Source: Saprospiraceae bacterium
GTDB taxonomy: Bacteria; Bacteroidota; Bacteroidia; Chitinophagales; Saprospiraceae
DNA: 64,000 bases
Direction of reading: 5' to 3'
NCBI GenBank assembly: GCA_016716185.1
Contig: JADJWV010000002.1
Location: forward strand, 2,456,501 to 2,520,500
In this document: one piece after another, positions 34,654 to 44,216 of the stretch
Numbering within the stretch: position 1 is the first letter of the stretch
How the letters are laid out: each line of letters starts with the position of its first letter
Made by a program: the position numbers and the translations under genes
Notes under the pieces: generated by a model
Seen by the model: the letters and a program-made list of their open reading frames with translations, nothing else
What the model was told of the DNA's origin: nothing
Databases searched by the model: none

Positions 34654-36942
34654 TTAACGAATTAAGGTTGCAAAACCCTTATTTTCAATGGGTTCGCCTC
34701 TGGGAGTTTTGTATTTCAGGGTATAGACATATACTCCATTGGGGAGATTTTCACCTGCATTGTCTTTCCTTCCGTTCCATCCCACCAGGGGATCATTGGT
34801 CTGAAACACCCTGGAACCCCAGCGATCCCATACCGATAAATCGAAATCGCTCAGTCCGTAGGTATACCCCACTCCAACAAATTCATCATTGTTTGCATCC
34901 CCATTGGGTGTGAACGCATTGGGCAGATAATAAGTTACAATAGGCACCACATCGATATATTTGATCAAGGTATCCTTGCAACCATTGATGTTGTTGGCGA
35001 TGAGTTGAATTTTCTGAATTCCGGTGTCCCGAAAGGTATATTGAAAAAAGGCCTGGGTGAGCCGATCAGAATTGTTGATTTCCCAATTACGCGAAGTAGC
35101 AAATGTGGATTGATCGGTAATGCTGACTCGTGGATTAAATATGTTTATTTTATCGGGGTTGATTTCAAACTGAGCATCGGGCGATTGACGAACATTAATC
35201 AGCTGGTTATAATTCCTTTCCGTATAGCATCCGATCGGGGAGGTTACTTCCAGCTTCAATGAATAGGTTCCACCCGCCTCATAACGGTGACAAGGCGATA
35301 AACCTTTTCCACTGGTACCATCTCCAAAATCCCATATCACCGTATAACTGGTATCAATGGGCACTGATAGATTGGTGAGACAGACATTTAATGGAGAACA
35401 TCCATCGGTTTGATCCGGATCGATGATCAGCAATGGCGGAACGGGATAATACGGTATGGTAAGGGTGGTATCTGCCAAACATCCATTGATATCTTTAACT
35501 TGTAAGCGAATTTGTTTTCGACCCGGTGTAGGAAACGTGAATTCCGGATTTTGAAGTGACATTGATCCTTCACCGGAAAAATTCCAATTCCAGGATATCA
35601 AATTATTACTCCCGGAATAAGATAGATCTGTAAACTCTATGGGCCCGGCAACACAGGTATCGTACTGATATGAATAATCCGCATGGATTTCAGGAAAAAT
35701 GTTGACCAGTATATTCAGTGAATCTGAGCATAATGTTCCTTTATTTACAAACATTTTTCCCCGATAGGTTCCGATCTGAGGAAAGTTGAATCTGGCATTT
35801 CTATTGTTATCGCTTTGAATAAGGCCCTGAATATCAAACTCCCACAGATAACTCGAAATGAATTGTACATCGGTACTGCGATTCTCAAAATCGACATCGA
35901 ATGCGCCACAAGAATTTAAAACGTAAGTTTCGCCACTGGCCATCACTGAATCAGCTTGTACTTTAGCGAATACTTTGGGCTCACAATACGTCACGTTAAA
36001 CTGAAAATCACGACGGGTTTCTGTGAGCAGGATTCCATTTCTGAATTCTTTGATACATACTCCAACCACGTATTGGCCTTGAACCTCCGGAGTTCCGCTG
36101 ATGATACCGGTAATCGGATCTATGGTCACCAGTGGATTTCCAGCCATAGGGTAAATGGTTGAATACAGGGGCGCTTTAAATGTAACCGGCAAATAGGGGG
36201 GTAAACAGGAAGACGGATCCGGCGTAACCCCAAAACAGCTGTTTCTGCCTCCGGGAGTTCCATCTTGTCCGCCGGCTATCAAGGGCGTACAAAACTCATA
36301 AGTTACAAGATCCCCTTCCTTGTCTGTGGCTGAGTGGTCGTATTCAATTGGATTATTCACACAGACCACAACGGGAGGAAAACTTTTGAACAGAGGGCTG
36401 TTATTGCACAAACGCTGGGCTTCGGCAGTGATTTCCAAGGTCAGGGCCGCACCCGCTTCCCCAGGACGTATGATGTTGCTTATGGTCTCATTTCTGCAAC
36501 ATCTTTGATATGAAATATAATAGGAACCCGAAGACAACATGCTGAGGTTTCCTGTAACGAACTGATACGTGCCCTCTTCCACACAGACACCCCTCGGTAC
36601 GATCAGGCAGGGATTATTGGCTTTGGGATCGATGACCACAATTGGTCTTAAATAGTTGATATTTGATATGTCTTTAATAAATCGAAATCTACCATCTGAC
36701 ATTTTTTCATAAATCCCAAATTTGGCATCGGTATCAAATAGAGCACCTTCAGGATTGCTGCAATCCCTGTACAGTTTCATGGTAACTCTGAAATTGACCA
36801 GTTTTCTGGAGGTATCCGATAAAACGCATTCGTAATACATATCTCCCCCAATAATATGCTTGGCATGTATATCGATGTTTGGATAACCAAATACCAACAG
36901 AAAGCAAATAAAAATGCTATTTCTTAAAATCATGTATATCAA
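34654..36942 (-). CDS. PKD-domain protein with T9SS type B (gliding motility) C-terminal domain
   Basis: A 762-residue exported protein. A signal peptide region (ILRNSIFICFLLVFGYPNIDIHA) precedes a beta-rich N-terminal half with paired cysteines. At least two PKD-like modules follow (ISWNWNFSGEGSMSLQNPEFTFPTPG and VIWDFGDGTSGKGLSPCHRYEAGGTYSL). The C-terminal 85 residues are the gliding-motility-associated type B sorting domain: LPNAFTPNGDANNDEF, DLSVWDRWGSRVFQTND, GWNGRKDNAGENLPNGVYVY. It is predicted to be exported by the type IX system and attached to or released at the surface. The ligand is unknown. An alternative start lies three codons in. Confidence 0.85.
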   Translation of the reverse strand: MIYMILRNSIFICFLLVFGYPNIDIHAKHIIGGDMYYECVLSDTSRKLVNFRVTMKLYRDCSNPEGALFDTDAKFGIYEKMSDGRFRFIKDISNINYLRPIVVIDPKANNPCLIVPRGVCVEEGTYQFVTGNLSMLSSGSYYISYQRCCRNETISNIIRPGEAGAALTLEITAEAQRLCNNSPLFKSFPPVVVCVNNPIEYDHSATDKEGDLVTYEFCTPLIAGGQDGTPGGRNSCFGVTPDPSSCLPPYLPVTFKAPLYSTIYPMAGNPLVTIDPITGIISGTPEVQGQYVVGVCIKEFRNGILLTETRRDFQFNVTYCEPKVFAKVQADSVMASGETYVLNSCGAFDVDFENRSTDVQFISSYLWEFDIQGLIQSDNNRNARFNFPQIGTYRGKMFVNKGTLCSDSLNILVNIFPEIHADYSYQYDTCVAGPIEFTDLSYSGSNNLISWNWNFSGEGSMSLQNPEFTFPTPGRKQIRLQVKDINGCLADTTLTIPYYPVPPLLIIDPDQTDGCSPLNVCLTNLSVPIDTSYTVIWDFGDGTSGKGLSPCHRYEAGGTYSLKLEVTSPIGCYTERNYNQLINVRQSPDAQFEINPDKINIFNPRVSITDQSTFATSRNWEINNSDRLTQAFFQYTFRDTGIQKIQLIANNINGCKDTLIKYIDVVPIVTYYLPNAFTPNGDANNDEFVGVGYTYGLSDFDLSVWDRWGSRVFQTNDPLVGWNGRKDNAGENLPNGVYVYTLKYKTPRGEPIENKGFATLIR

Positions 36943-37030
36943 AGCAAACGATTGGAAACGTTAATTGGTTATGTAAAAATAATGGATAATCTAAAAAATC
37001 CGGTTTTATAGATAACTCTTAACACAAGAC

Positions 37031-37606
37031 ATGCAATTAAACCCCATTGAAGAAGCACAAATGGCTGCAAATCTGCTCAAACAGGGAAAGACGCTCCTGT
37101 ACCCCACAGATACGATTTGGGGGATCGGCTGTAGTATTGCGTTTCCCGATGCCATTCTAAAGATTTATGAAATCAAGGGAAGGGATGTCCAAAAATCGCC
37201 CATTCTGCTGGTCTCTTCATTGGAAATGTTAAACAGATACATCGTTAGGATCCATCCGAGAATAGATACCCTTCTCAGCTTACACGAGCGGCCGCTAACC
37301 GTCATTTACCCAAAAACAAAAGATCTCCCGGACCTGGTTCTGGCTCAGGATGGCTCGGTCGCTATGCGCATCTGTAAAGACCCTTTTTGCAAAGCCATGA
37401 TCGAACTGACCAATGAACCTCTGATCTCCACTTCTGCCAATCTATCTGGTCAGTTGAGTCCGGGAAAGTTTGATGAAATCTCGGATGAGATTAAACAGAA
37501 AGTAGATTATGTTGTAAAACACCGGCAAAATGACCGGGAATATGGGTTAGCCAGTACCATCATCCGTTACGATCCGGAAGGGGAAATTGAAGTCATCCGG
37601 CCCTAA
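37031..37606 (+). CDS. L-threonylcarbamoyladenylate synthase (TsaC/YrdC/Sua5 family)
   Basis: A 191-residue YrdC-domain protein: LLKQGKTLLYPTDTIWGIGCSIAFPDAILKIYEIKGRDVQKSPI, then PLTVIYPKTKDLPDLVL, SVAMRICKDPFCKAMIEL and PLISTSANLSGQLSP. The KRDxxKP-like and SANxSG motifs are the ATP/threonine-binding signature. It makes threonylcarbamoyl-AMP from threonine, bicarbonate and ATP for the t6A modification of ANN-decoding tRNAs. It is the short single-domain form (no Sua5 C-terminal domain). It stands alone between the PKD gene (divergent) and glnN. Confidence 0.9.
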   Translation: MQLNPIEEAQMAANLLKQGKTLLYPTDTIWGIGCSIAFPDAILKIYEIKGRDVQKSPILLVSSLEMLNRYIVRIHPRIDTLLSLHERPLTVIYPKTKDLPDLVLAQDGSVAMRICKDPFCKAMIELTNEPLISTSANLSGQLSPGKFDEISDEIKQKVDYVVKHRQNDREYGLASTIIRYDPEGEIEVIRP

Positions 37607-37848
37607 CTAAAAAGCGGATTTATTTCGGATTTTCAGGATTCCCCATGTTAAGTTCGCTTGAATAGCCGTTTAGCTCAATAAATATAAATTAAATAAATAT
37701 GAAATAATATGAGCATTATTGTGCCAATTCAAGCCAAATATTAAAATTTATTAATTTATTTTGTTAAAACTCTCCCAATTTGATCAAATTGATCAAAATT
37801 TTTGAATAATTTTGAGCTTTCTATTATTTCACTTTAAATTAATAATCC

Positions 37849-40041
37849 ATGTCAACCAACCGGAGCGCGGCCCTTAACCTGTTTTTATCCAGGCCCAAAA
37901 GCCCAAAAGAGCGGGAAAACAAAAAAATTTCGAGCTATTATGCCGAGAATGTTTTCACCGACAACAAGATGAAGTCTTATCTGTCACATGAAGCTTATAA
38001 AGCCTACCAGCAAAGCCTTCAAAACGGGCAAAAAATTTCGAGAGATCTGGCAGACCAAATAGCCGCCGCTTTGAAATCCTGGGCCATGGAAAACGGAACC
38101 ACGCATTATACACACTGGTTTCAACCATTGACCGGAAGCACGGCAGAAAAGCACGATTCCTTTTTTACCATCAATTCATCGGGTACTGCCCTGGAGCGAT
38201 TTGACGGCGATGCTTTGGTTCAGCAGGAACCCGATGCCTCTTCATTTCCAAGCGGAGGCTTGCGGGCAACTTTCGAAGCAAGGGGTTATTCTGCATGGGA
38301 CCCGCTTTCACCCGCATTTATCATGGACATTGCCGGTTCTAAAACACTTTGTATCCCAACCGTATTCATTTCATATACTGGGGAAGCATTGGATCACAAG
38401 GCTCCTTTACTTCGTTCCATAGAAGCTCTGGACAAGGCTGCCACAGGAGTAGCCCGATATTTTGACAGGTTTGTCAACAAAGTGACCGCAACTTTAGGTT
38501 GGGAACAGGAATATTTTCTCATCGATAAAGCCATGTATTATGCTCGTCCGGACTTAATGGCCGGTGGAAGAACTATATTTGGAAGAAGTCCGGCGAAAGG
38601 TCAGCAGCTGGAAGATCACTATTTTGGCGCTATTCCCGAGCGCGTTTATGCATTCATGGTAGACCTCGAGATGGAATGTCATAAGCTTGGAATTCCTGTA
38701 CGCACCAGACATAATGAAGTCGCACCAAGCCAGTTTGAATGCGCTCCCATGTTTGAGACCTGCAACATTGCTGTCGATCACAATCAATTGCTCATGGACC
38801 TGATGGACCGCGTAGCCCGCAGACATCACCTGATTGTTTTATTGCACGAAAAACCCTTTGCAGGAATTAACGGTTCGGGCAAACACAACAACTGGTCAAT
38901 GAGCACCGATACCGGTACCAATCTTTTAGGTCCCGGAAAAACACCAAGGAACAATCTTCTTTTTCTTACTTTCTTCGTCAACACCATTAAAGCTGTGCAC
39001 GACCATGCTGATTTATTAAGAGCAAGTATCGCCGCCGAAAGCAATGATTACCGCCTTGGTGCCAACGAAGCCCCTCCTGCTATCATTTCCGTTTTTATAG
39101 GAAATTATCTCACACAGGTGCTCGAAGCCATAGAAAAGAGAGTGGACCACGATCTCAAGGAAGAAGAAGAGCAAGACCTGAAATTAGATATTCACAAAAT
39201 GATTCCGGATGTGATGTTGGACAACACCGATCGCAACAGGACTTCGCCATTTGCATTTACCGGAAATAAATTTGAATTCAGGGCTGTCGGTTCTACGGCC
39301 AATTGTGCAGACCCCATGATGGTATTGAACATGATCGTTGCGAATCAGCTCAATGATTTCAAAGAAAAAGTCGACAAACACATCAATGCCGGTGAGAAAA
39401 AAGATTCGGCAATACTTAAAGAACTTCGGGTTTGTATTAAGTCGAGCAAAGCCATTCTTTTCGAAGGCGATAATTATAGCGATGCCTGGGCTAAAGAGGC
39501 TGCCAAAAGAGGTTTGCCAAATATCAAAACGACTCCGGAAGCTTTGGATGCCTATGTAACCAAAAAAGCAAAAAAGCTTTTTACTGAAAATCAGATCCTC
39601 AATGAAAAAGAAATAGAAGCCCGCCATGAAATTTATCTGGAGAAATACATCAAGAAAGTACATATTGAGGCCAGCCTTGCTGAAGAATTATGCATGAATC
39701 AAATTCTTCCTGCTTGCCTTCGCTATCAAACCGATGTTTTGAGCAACATCAAATCTGCGATGGAAGCTGGCCTGAACAAATCCGCTGTCAAAACCCAATC
39801 GGAACTGGTCAAGATTATCAGCATCAACATTGACGGAGTCTATGATCAACTTTCAAAACTTCGCTCCGAAATGGATAAACATGATAAACATAAATCCACC
39901 AGGAATGAAGCCATTCATTATTGTGAAAAAGTTAAACCATTGTTGCAAAAAATCCGCGATCACGTAGACCATTTGGAATTGTATGTAGAAGACAAATACT
40001 GGCCATTGCCAAAATACAGGGAGATCTTGTTTAATAGATAA
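37849..40041 (+). CDS. glnN: Type III glutamine synthetase
   Basis: A 730-residue GSIII, the form found in Bacteroidota and cyanobacteria. Features: the N-terminal GSIII domain (AALNLFLSRPKSPKERENKKISSYYAENVF), the THYTHWFQPLTGSTAEKHDSF segment, GWEQEYFLID (metal-ligand Glu), RHNEVAPSQFECAP, HEKPFAGINGSGKHNNWSMS with the catalytic His, and RNRTSPFAFTGNKFEFRAVGS. The C-terminal helical domain is intact. It ligates ammonia to glutamate in the cytosol and is normally nitrogen-regulated. The 240-bp upstream gap likely holds its promoter. No other nitrogen genes are adjacent. Confidence 0.96.
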   Translation: MSTNRSAALNLFLSRPKSPKERENKKISSYYAENVFTDNKMKSYLSHEAYKAYQQSLQNGQKISRDLADQIAAALKSWAMENGTTHYTHWFQPLTGSTAEKHDSFFTINSSGTALERFDGDALVQQEPDASSFPSGGLRATFEARGYSAWDPLSPAFIMDIAGSKTLCIPTVFISYTGEALDHKAPLLRSIEALDKAATGVARYFDRFVNKVTATLGWEQEYFLIDKAMYYARPDLMAGGRTIFGRSPAKGQQLEDHYFGAIPERVYAFMVDLEMECHKLGIPVRTRHNEVAPSQFECAPMFETCNIAVDHNQLLMDLMDRVARRHHLIVLLHEKPFAGINGSGKHNNWSMSTDTGTNLLGPGKTPRNNLLFLTFFVNTIKAVHDHADLLRASIAAESNDYRLGANEAPPAIISVFIGNYLTQVLEAIEKRVDHDLKEEEEQDLKLDIHKMIPDVMLDNTDRNRTSPFAFTGNKFEFRAVGSTANCADPMMVLNMIVANQLNDFKEKVDKHINAGEKKDSAILKELRVCIKSSKAILFEGDNYSDAWAKEAAKRGLPNIKTTPEALDAYVTKKAKKLFTENQILNEKEIEARHEIYLEKYIKKVHIEASLAEELCMNQILPACLRYQTDVLSNIKSAMEAGLNKSAVKTQSELVKIISINIDGVYDQLSKLRSEMDKHDKHKSTRNEAIHYCEKVKPLLQKIRDHVDHLELYVEDKYWPLPKYREILFNR

Positions 40042-40056
40042 TGAGGACGATGTTTC

Positions 40057-40304
40057 GACGTTTAGACGTTTCGACCTTTCGACGTTTGGACCTTTAGACC
40101 TTTAGACCTTTAGACTTTTAGACGTTTCGACGTTTGGACGTTTGGACGTTTCGACCTTTAGACCTTTAGACTTTTAGACGTTTCGACGTTTGGATGTTTG
40201 GACGTTTCGACGTTTCGACCTTTAGACGTTTAGACGTTTCGACGTTTGGATGTTTGGACGTTTCGACGTTTCGACCTTTAGACGTTTAGACGTTTCGACC
40301 TTTA
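40057..40304. repeat. Period-8 tandem repeat (GACGTTTC/GACCTTTA)
   Basis: Thirty-one consecutive 8-bp units, each beginning with GAC (or GAT) at exact 8-bp spacing from 40057 to 40297, with the last five positions varying among GTTTC, GTTTG, GTTTA and CTTTA. It begins right after the glnN stop codon. Larger blocks inside it are themselves duplicated (for example 40177-40240 resembles 40233-40296). Confidence 0.92.
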
Positions 40305-40634
40305 GGCATTTTAGCTATTGGAAAAATTCATTGCGCAAATGACCACCTCCTTGAAAGTGAATTGTTATACAGTAATTTTAAGGTTCTGAGTCAACCGCCT
40401 TGCAGTTGATTATTATTGACCTGCTTATTTTATTTTCATCCCTTCGGGGTTTAGGATGGTTGACAATGAAAATTTCAAATCTTCAAGTATTTGGATTAAT
40501 TCGTACGAATAGTATTTTTTGATTAAAATAATAAATCAAAATTTTTTTATCCTTAATCTTATTGCTTCTCGCTTTGAGCTTGTCGCTCCATAATACTTCT
40601 ACAATCAGCATTTGGCCTTCAGCCTCCCCTCTTG
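40305..40634. other. 330-bp gap without a recognisable gene
   Basis: No frame looks coding on either strand. AT-rich apart from the short hairpin ATCCCTTCGGGGTTTAGGAT near 40438. Confidence 0.45.
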
Positions 40635-41351
40635 TCATTTACACATCGCATTGTTCCAAGCCATCCGGGTTTCAACCATATTTTTATAGTGGAAATTGAT
40701 GACATTAATCAGTTCGGATAAAACTCCCAATAAACTGGAAAGTTCGTCGAGGCATTGATTGTTGACCATGGGATGTTTGATTTTGGATAAACGGTCGTAT
40801 TCAGATTGAAACTGATTTAAACCATCTTTTGCACTTCCAAAAAATGAAATGTATTCCTTATTTATGTCTTGTGAAACCGATTCCAATACTTTCATTGAAT
40901 TCACTATTTGCTCACAACCGTAATCCAATTCATTGGGAACTATAAAATCTATGTTTTTATCTGCAATTGCGTTTCTTTTGGAATCCCAAAGCACACTGAT
41001 GGATTGCCTGATTTTTGACAAAGCTTCCAGTTCCGCCAGGGTTTCTTTGGTAATGTCTGCGGGGGCGCTTAGGGAAAAGCTGTTGTTTTCACTCGACTTT
41101 TCAATATAAGCCTGCAGCCGGTCCAACCTGGCACTGTAAGTTTTCAAATCTCCGCCCGGAGCCCAACTGGTCACCCGGTTGAATATGGAATCATTATCCA
41201 AAACTTCTTTTGACCACTCCAGTTCCGCAGATTGAAATGCTTCCTGGCATTGCAGATAACAAGTAGGAAAATCTTCAAAAAGCTTATATATGTTTTGTGA
41301 AGAGAGCGCATCGCTAAACAAAATCAGAATGAAAAAACATGGATATTTCAT
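40635..41351 (-). CDS. Hypothetical exported helical protein
   Basis: A 238-residue protein with a signal peptide (MKYPCFFILILFSDALSSQ) and an almost entirely helical mature part, with heptad-like stretches (ITKETLAELEALSKIRQSISVL, SAKDGLNQFQSEYDRLSKI). Four cysteines may form disulfides. No family is recognised. It lies between the repeat-bearing gap after glnN and the CoA-binding protein gene, each with over 150 bp spacing, so it appears monocistronic. Its role is unknown. Confidence 0.6.
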   Translation of the reverse strand: MKYPCFFILILFSDALSSQNIYKLFEDFPTCYLQCQEAFQSAELEWSKEVLDNDSIFNRVTSWAPGGDLKTYSARLDRLQAYIEKSSENNSFSLSAPADITKETLAELEALSKIRQSISVLWDSKRNAIADKNIDFIVPNELDYGCEQIVNSMKVLESVSQDINKEYISFFGSAKDGLNQFQSEYDRLSKIKHPMVNNQCLDELSSLLGVLSELINVINFHYKNMVETRMAWNNAMCK

Positions 41352-41552
41352 GGTTTAAAAATAGCTCATTTGTTACAATTGATGTGAAAACTTCCTCGGG
41401 ACAGCGTGAAGTCCCGGTAAAGGAATTATCCAATTTCAAATTCTAATTACATCCTTTCCTCCCATGCCTTGAAATTATTCATTAAAAAGCATTCTGATTC
41501 CTTGTTATTGGTTCATTGCGTAGGGCCGAATTTTCGAATAACAGAACGCAAC

Positions 41553-41921
41553 TCAATATTGACCGGTTTGAACCAGGACCATGGTGCAGGCTTCTTCTGT
41601 TTGGATGCCATGCTGGTTTGCTAAATTACTGAGTTCAGAATTCTCCGCTCCGGGATTAAAAATCAATCTTCGCGGTTGCAGCGCTAAAATATAAGAATAC
41701 CATTGTTCCTGATGCTTTGAATTGAGATAGAGCGTTATGGTATCAACATCCTTATGAAGACTCCGGTCGGTTTGGATAGGCACTCCATGAACTTCCCCGG
41801 GAGTTTTGCCAATGAGGATGATTTCATGCCCGGCGTTCTTTAAATGGAAAATAGCCTTGTAAACACTTCTTTCAGGATTGGTGCTAGCCCCCAATACAAT
41901 CGTCTTTTTAGTTTCGCTCAT
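41553..41921 (-). CDS. CoA-binding domain protein (YccU-like)
   Basis: A 122-residue Rossmann-like CoA-binding protein: TIVLGASTNPERSVYKAIFHLKNAGHEIILIG near the N-terminus, then VHGVPIQTDRSLHKDVDTITLYL and the C-terminal RLIFNPGAENSELSNLANQHGIQTEEACTMVLV, with the conserved Cys near the end. This is the small stand-alone form of the succinyl-CoA-synthetase CoA-binding fold; its physiological role is not established. ATG at 41921 is chosen because the conserved strand follows six residues later; ATG 41936 is an alternative. Confidence 0.82.
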   Translation of the reverse strand: MSETKKTIVLGASTNPERSVYKAIFHLKNAGHEIILIGKTPGEVHGVPIQTDRSLHKDVDTITLYLNSKHQEQWYSYILALQPRRLIFNPGAENSELSNLANQHGIQTEEACTMVLVQTGQY

Positions 41922-42161
41922 GATCAAACTTAACAATCCTGCTCAATGAAAGTTTATCTCATCAACTTAAATGAACCGCTTTTAAACATGACGATCCGCT
42001 TTGATCAAAACCCATTTTCTCGAATTATTCCGGGCCACGTTTTCAAGAAATTGATCTGAAATTTGCGTTTGGATTTTCAACATGCAAATTTCCAGTATGA
42101 AGCCAGCAGTTGCAAAAGCGAATGGCATCTGAAAAGTTCTTGAAAATTCAATCCAGGGCGT

Positions 42162-42944
42162 TTATTGAAGTCTTTGCAACGCAAGTAGTTTTTTATATTT
42201 CAGATAACTTGCATAGGCTGAAATTCCACAAATCTGCAATCCACTTCTCCCATCTAAAAAACCCATTTTGAAAAAGTACATTTTCAAGAATGTCCAAAAA
42301 GGGTTGATCAGGAGCTGAAAAGCTTTTGCCGATTTATTTTTCTCATGCAAGGATTTGGCAGCAAGATCTGTATAAAATTCTACTTTCCTGAAATGATCTT
42401 TCACCGTGTAATAACTGTAATGGAGAATATTTCCCTTCAGTTTTGGGACTAAGCTCCCTTCTTGATTAAGTTGAAACCACTCATGAGGCGTGTTGCCGGT
42501 CCATTTTCCCTGGCATCTGTTATAAAGCCTGATATTGTAATCGGGATACCAGCAATGCCTGACCCAACGACCGCAATAATTGGTCAATCGGTTTAAAGCA
42601 TAAGCATCTGCACGGGAATTCGCTTTTATTTTCACGATCTCTGACCGGAGCTTGTCATCCAGTTCTTCGTCGGCATCCAGCGATAAGATAAAATCGTTAA
42701 GCGCCTGACTGTTGGCGAAATTTTTCTGTTGGATGTAACCTTCAAATTTATTCTGGATCACACGGGCTCCATATGATTTTGCAATCTCAATCGTATTGTC
42801 AGAACTAAATGAATCCACCACCAAAATATCATCAGCTACATCGCGCAAAGATTTCAAACATCTGCCAATATTCCGGGCTTCATTAAAAGTAATGATGACT
42901 GCAGAAAGTGGATGTGTTCCGGTGATTTTTTGTGTCCCTTCCAA
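42162..42944 (-). CDS. Family 2 glycosyltransferase (WaaE/KdtX-like)
   Basis: A 260-residue GT2 enzyme with a GT-A fold: PLSAVIITFNEARNIGRCLKSL, DDILVVDSFSSDNTIEIAKSYGARVI, FILSLDADEEL (the DxD metal site) and the WYPDYNIRLYNRCQGKWTGNTPHEWF acceptor region. This resembles LPS core glycosyltransferases of the WaaE/KdtX group, which add beta-glucose or heptose-linked sugars to the inner core. The donor and acceptor are inferred from family only. The C-terminal helices suggest inner-membrane association. It is monocistronic. Confidence 0.85.
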   Translation of the reverse strand: MEGTQKITGTHPLSAVIITFNEARNIGRCLKSLRDVADDILVVDSFSSDNTIEIAKSYGARVIQNKFEGYIQQKNFANSQALNDFILSLDADEELDDKLRSEIVKIKANSRADAYALNRLTNYCGRWVRHCWYPDYNIRLYNRCQGKWTGNTPHEWFQLNQEGSLVPKLKGNILHYSYYTVKDHFRKVEFYTDLAAKSLHEKNKSAKAFQLLINPFWTFLKMYFFKMGFLDGRSGLQICGISAYASYLKYKKLLALQRLQ

Positions 42945-43055
42945 TTTATAAATTGCTTTTGGGTATTGGGTGCAAAACTAATTAGAATGTATTACCGGTG
43001 CATTTCGAATTTTATACAACAATAACGCAGAGATATTTTTTTCAGGATTTTGGCA

Positions 43056-43442
43056 TTACAGTTCAGCCAGCAATTCTTTCACCTTTTCTTCGATTAGATC
43101 CCTCACCATCCTGAATTGATCGGGATCCATATTTTTAGGATCTGGAATATCCCATTCGATCCGCAATTTGGCTGGAACAAAAGGGCATTTGTCTCCACAA
43201 CCCATTCCCACCAACACGTCGAATTGAATTTGTGGGATATCATCCAGTGATTTTGAGTCATGGGCCATAAGATCGTAACCAAGCTCTTTCATGGATGCAA
43301 TAGCCTTGGGATTGATTACACCAGACGGATTTGAACCGGCGCTGTAGGATCTGATTTCGGAAGCCGCATGCATTTTAACAAAAGCCTCTGCCATTTGGCT
43401 CCTGTTAGAATTTTCGACGCAGACGAATAATAGATGTTTCAA
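43056..43442 (-). CDS. arsC: Arsenate reductase, ArsC (LMW-PTP fold)
   Basis: A 128-residue protein with the low-molecular-weight phosphatase P-loop CVENSNRS (Cys8-x5-Arg14), the conserved SAGSNPSG loop, and the redox cysteines Cys82 and Cys86 in GMGCGDKCPF; the DP motif is IPDPKN. This is the thioredoxin-coupled arsenate reductase family that reduces arsenate to arsenite via a Cys relay. It is encoded 9 bp downstream of an aquaporin gene, a pairing known from arsenic operons where the channel releases arsenite. No ArsR-type regulator or Acr3/ArsB pump is adjacent. Confidence 0.9.
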   Translation of the reverse strand: MKHLLFVCVENSNRSQMAEAFVKMHAASEIRSYSAGSNPSGVINPKAIASMKELGYDLMAHDSKSLDDIPQIQFDVLVGMGCGDKCPFVPAKLRIEWDIPDPKNMDPDQFRMVRDLIEEKVKELLAEL

Positions 43443-43451
43443 GCTTGCTGA

Positions 43452-44132
43452 TTATTGTTGTTTACAAACTGAAAGAGGCATCGGACAGCATTCTTTTTCT
43501 CTGACACACCTGCAAGTAAAAATTGCCAACAAAGCACCGATAAATGGGGCAAGCAGATAAATCCACAAATGCTGCATATGTCCGGAAACGACTGCAGGAG
43601 CTAAAGATCGCGCCGGATTCATGGAAGCCCCGGATATCGGACCTGCAAACATGGCTTCCATGAGAACAACCGCTCCTACTGCAATGCCCGCAACAATTCC
43701 CTTTTCTTTAGATCCGGTTGAAACCTGCATAATGACAAACATGAGCAAAAACGAAAGAATGATCTCCATGATGAAAGATTGATATGGAGCACCAGACGGC
43801 AAAGTTGTTCCGAGATATTGTTGCCCGGGGAACAGAAATTTCAGAAGTAAACTGGCGATGAGTGCTCCGCAGACCTGCCCCATAACATAGGGGAAGACCT
43901 GGTTTCCGGGGAATCGGCCTGAAAACCAAAAAGCAATGGTAACAGCCGGATTGAGATGTGCACCGGAAATATCTCCAAAAGCATAAATCATTGTCATCAC
44001 TACCAATCCGAAACTTATGGCAATCCCGGAATGGCCGATCTCTCCGCCGCTGATGTCATTAATAACAATCGCACCGGTGCCGCAAAAAACAAGTCCAAAT
44101 GTTCCAATACACTCCGATAGATATTTTTTCAT
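43452..44132 (-). CDS. MIP-family aquaporin/aquaglyceroporin
   Basis: A 226-residue membrane channel with six predicted helices and two NPA motifs: GAHLNPAVT (residues 61-63) and GASMNPARS (172-174), the latter followed by the selectivity Arg175. The association with arsC, 9 bp downstream, suggests a role like AqpS of rhizobial ars operons, which lets arsenite leave down its gradient. Ordinary water or glycerol transport remains possible. The C-terminus ends with a Cys-rich tail (FTCRCVREKECCPM). Confidence 0.9.
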   Translation of the reverse strand: MKKYLSECIGTFGLVFCGTGAIVINDISGGEIGHSGIAISFGLVVMTMIYAFGDISGAHLNPAVTIAFWFSGRFPGNQVFPYVMGQVCGALIASLLLKFLFPGQQYLGTTLPSGAPYQSFIMEIILSFLLMFVIMQVSTGSKEKGIVAGIAVGAVVLMEAMFAGPISGASMNPARSLAPAVVSGHMQHLWIYLLAPFIGALLAIFTCRCVREKECCPMPLSVCKQQ

Positions 44133-44216
44133 TTTTAATGCAGTCTGATTTGTGACTTACTGGAATTGAATAACAAAGTAAAGCAATGACTGATTAAATT
44201 TACGCAATAAATTCTA

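Noticed and set aside
41946..42059. Short 37-codon plus-strand frame starting MKVYLINLNEPLL.
   Set aside because: Too short, no family recognised and no promoter or operon context; probably chance.
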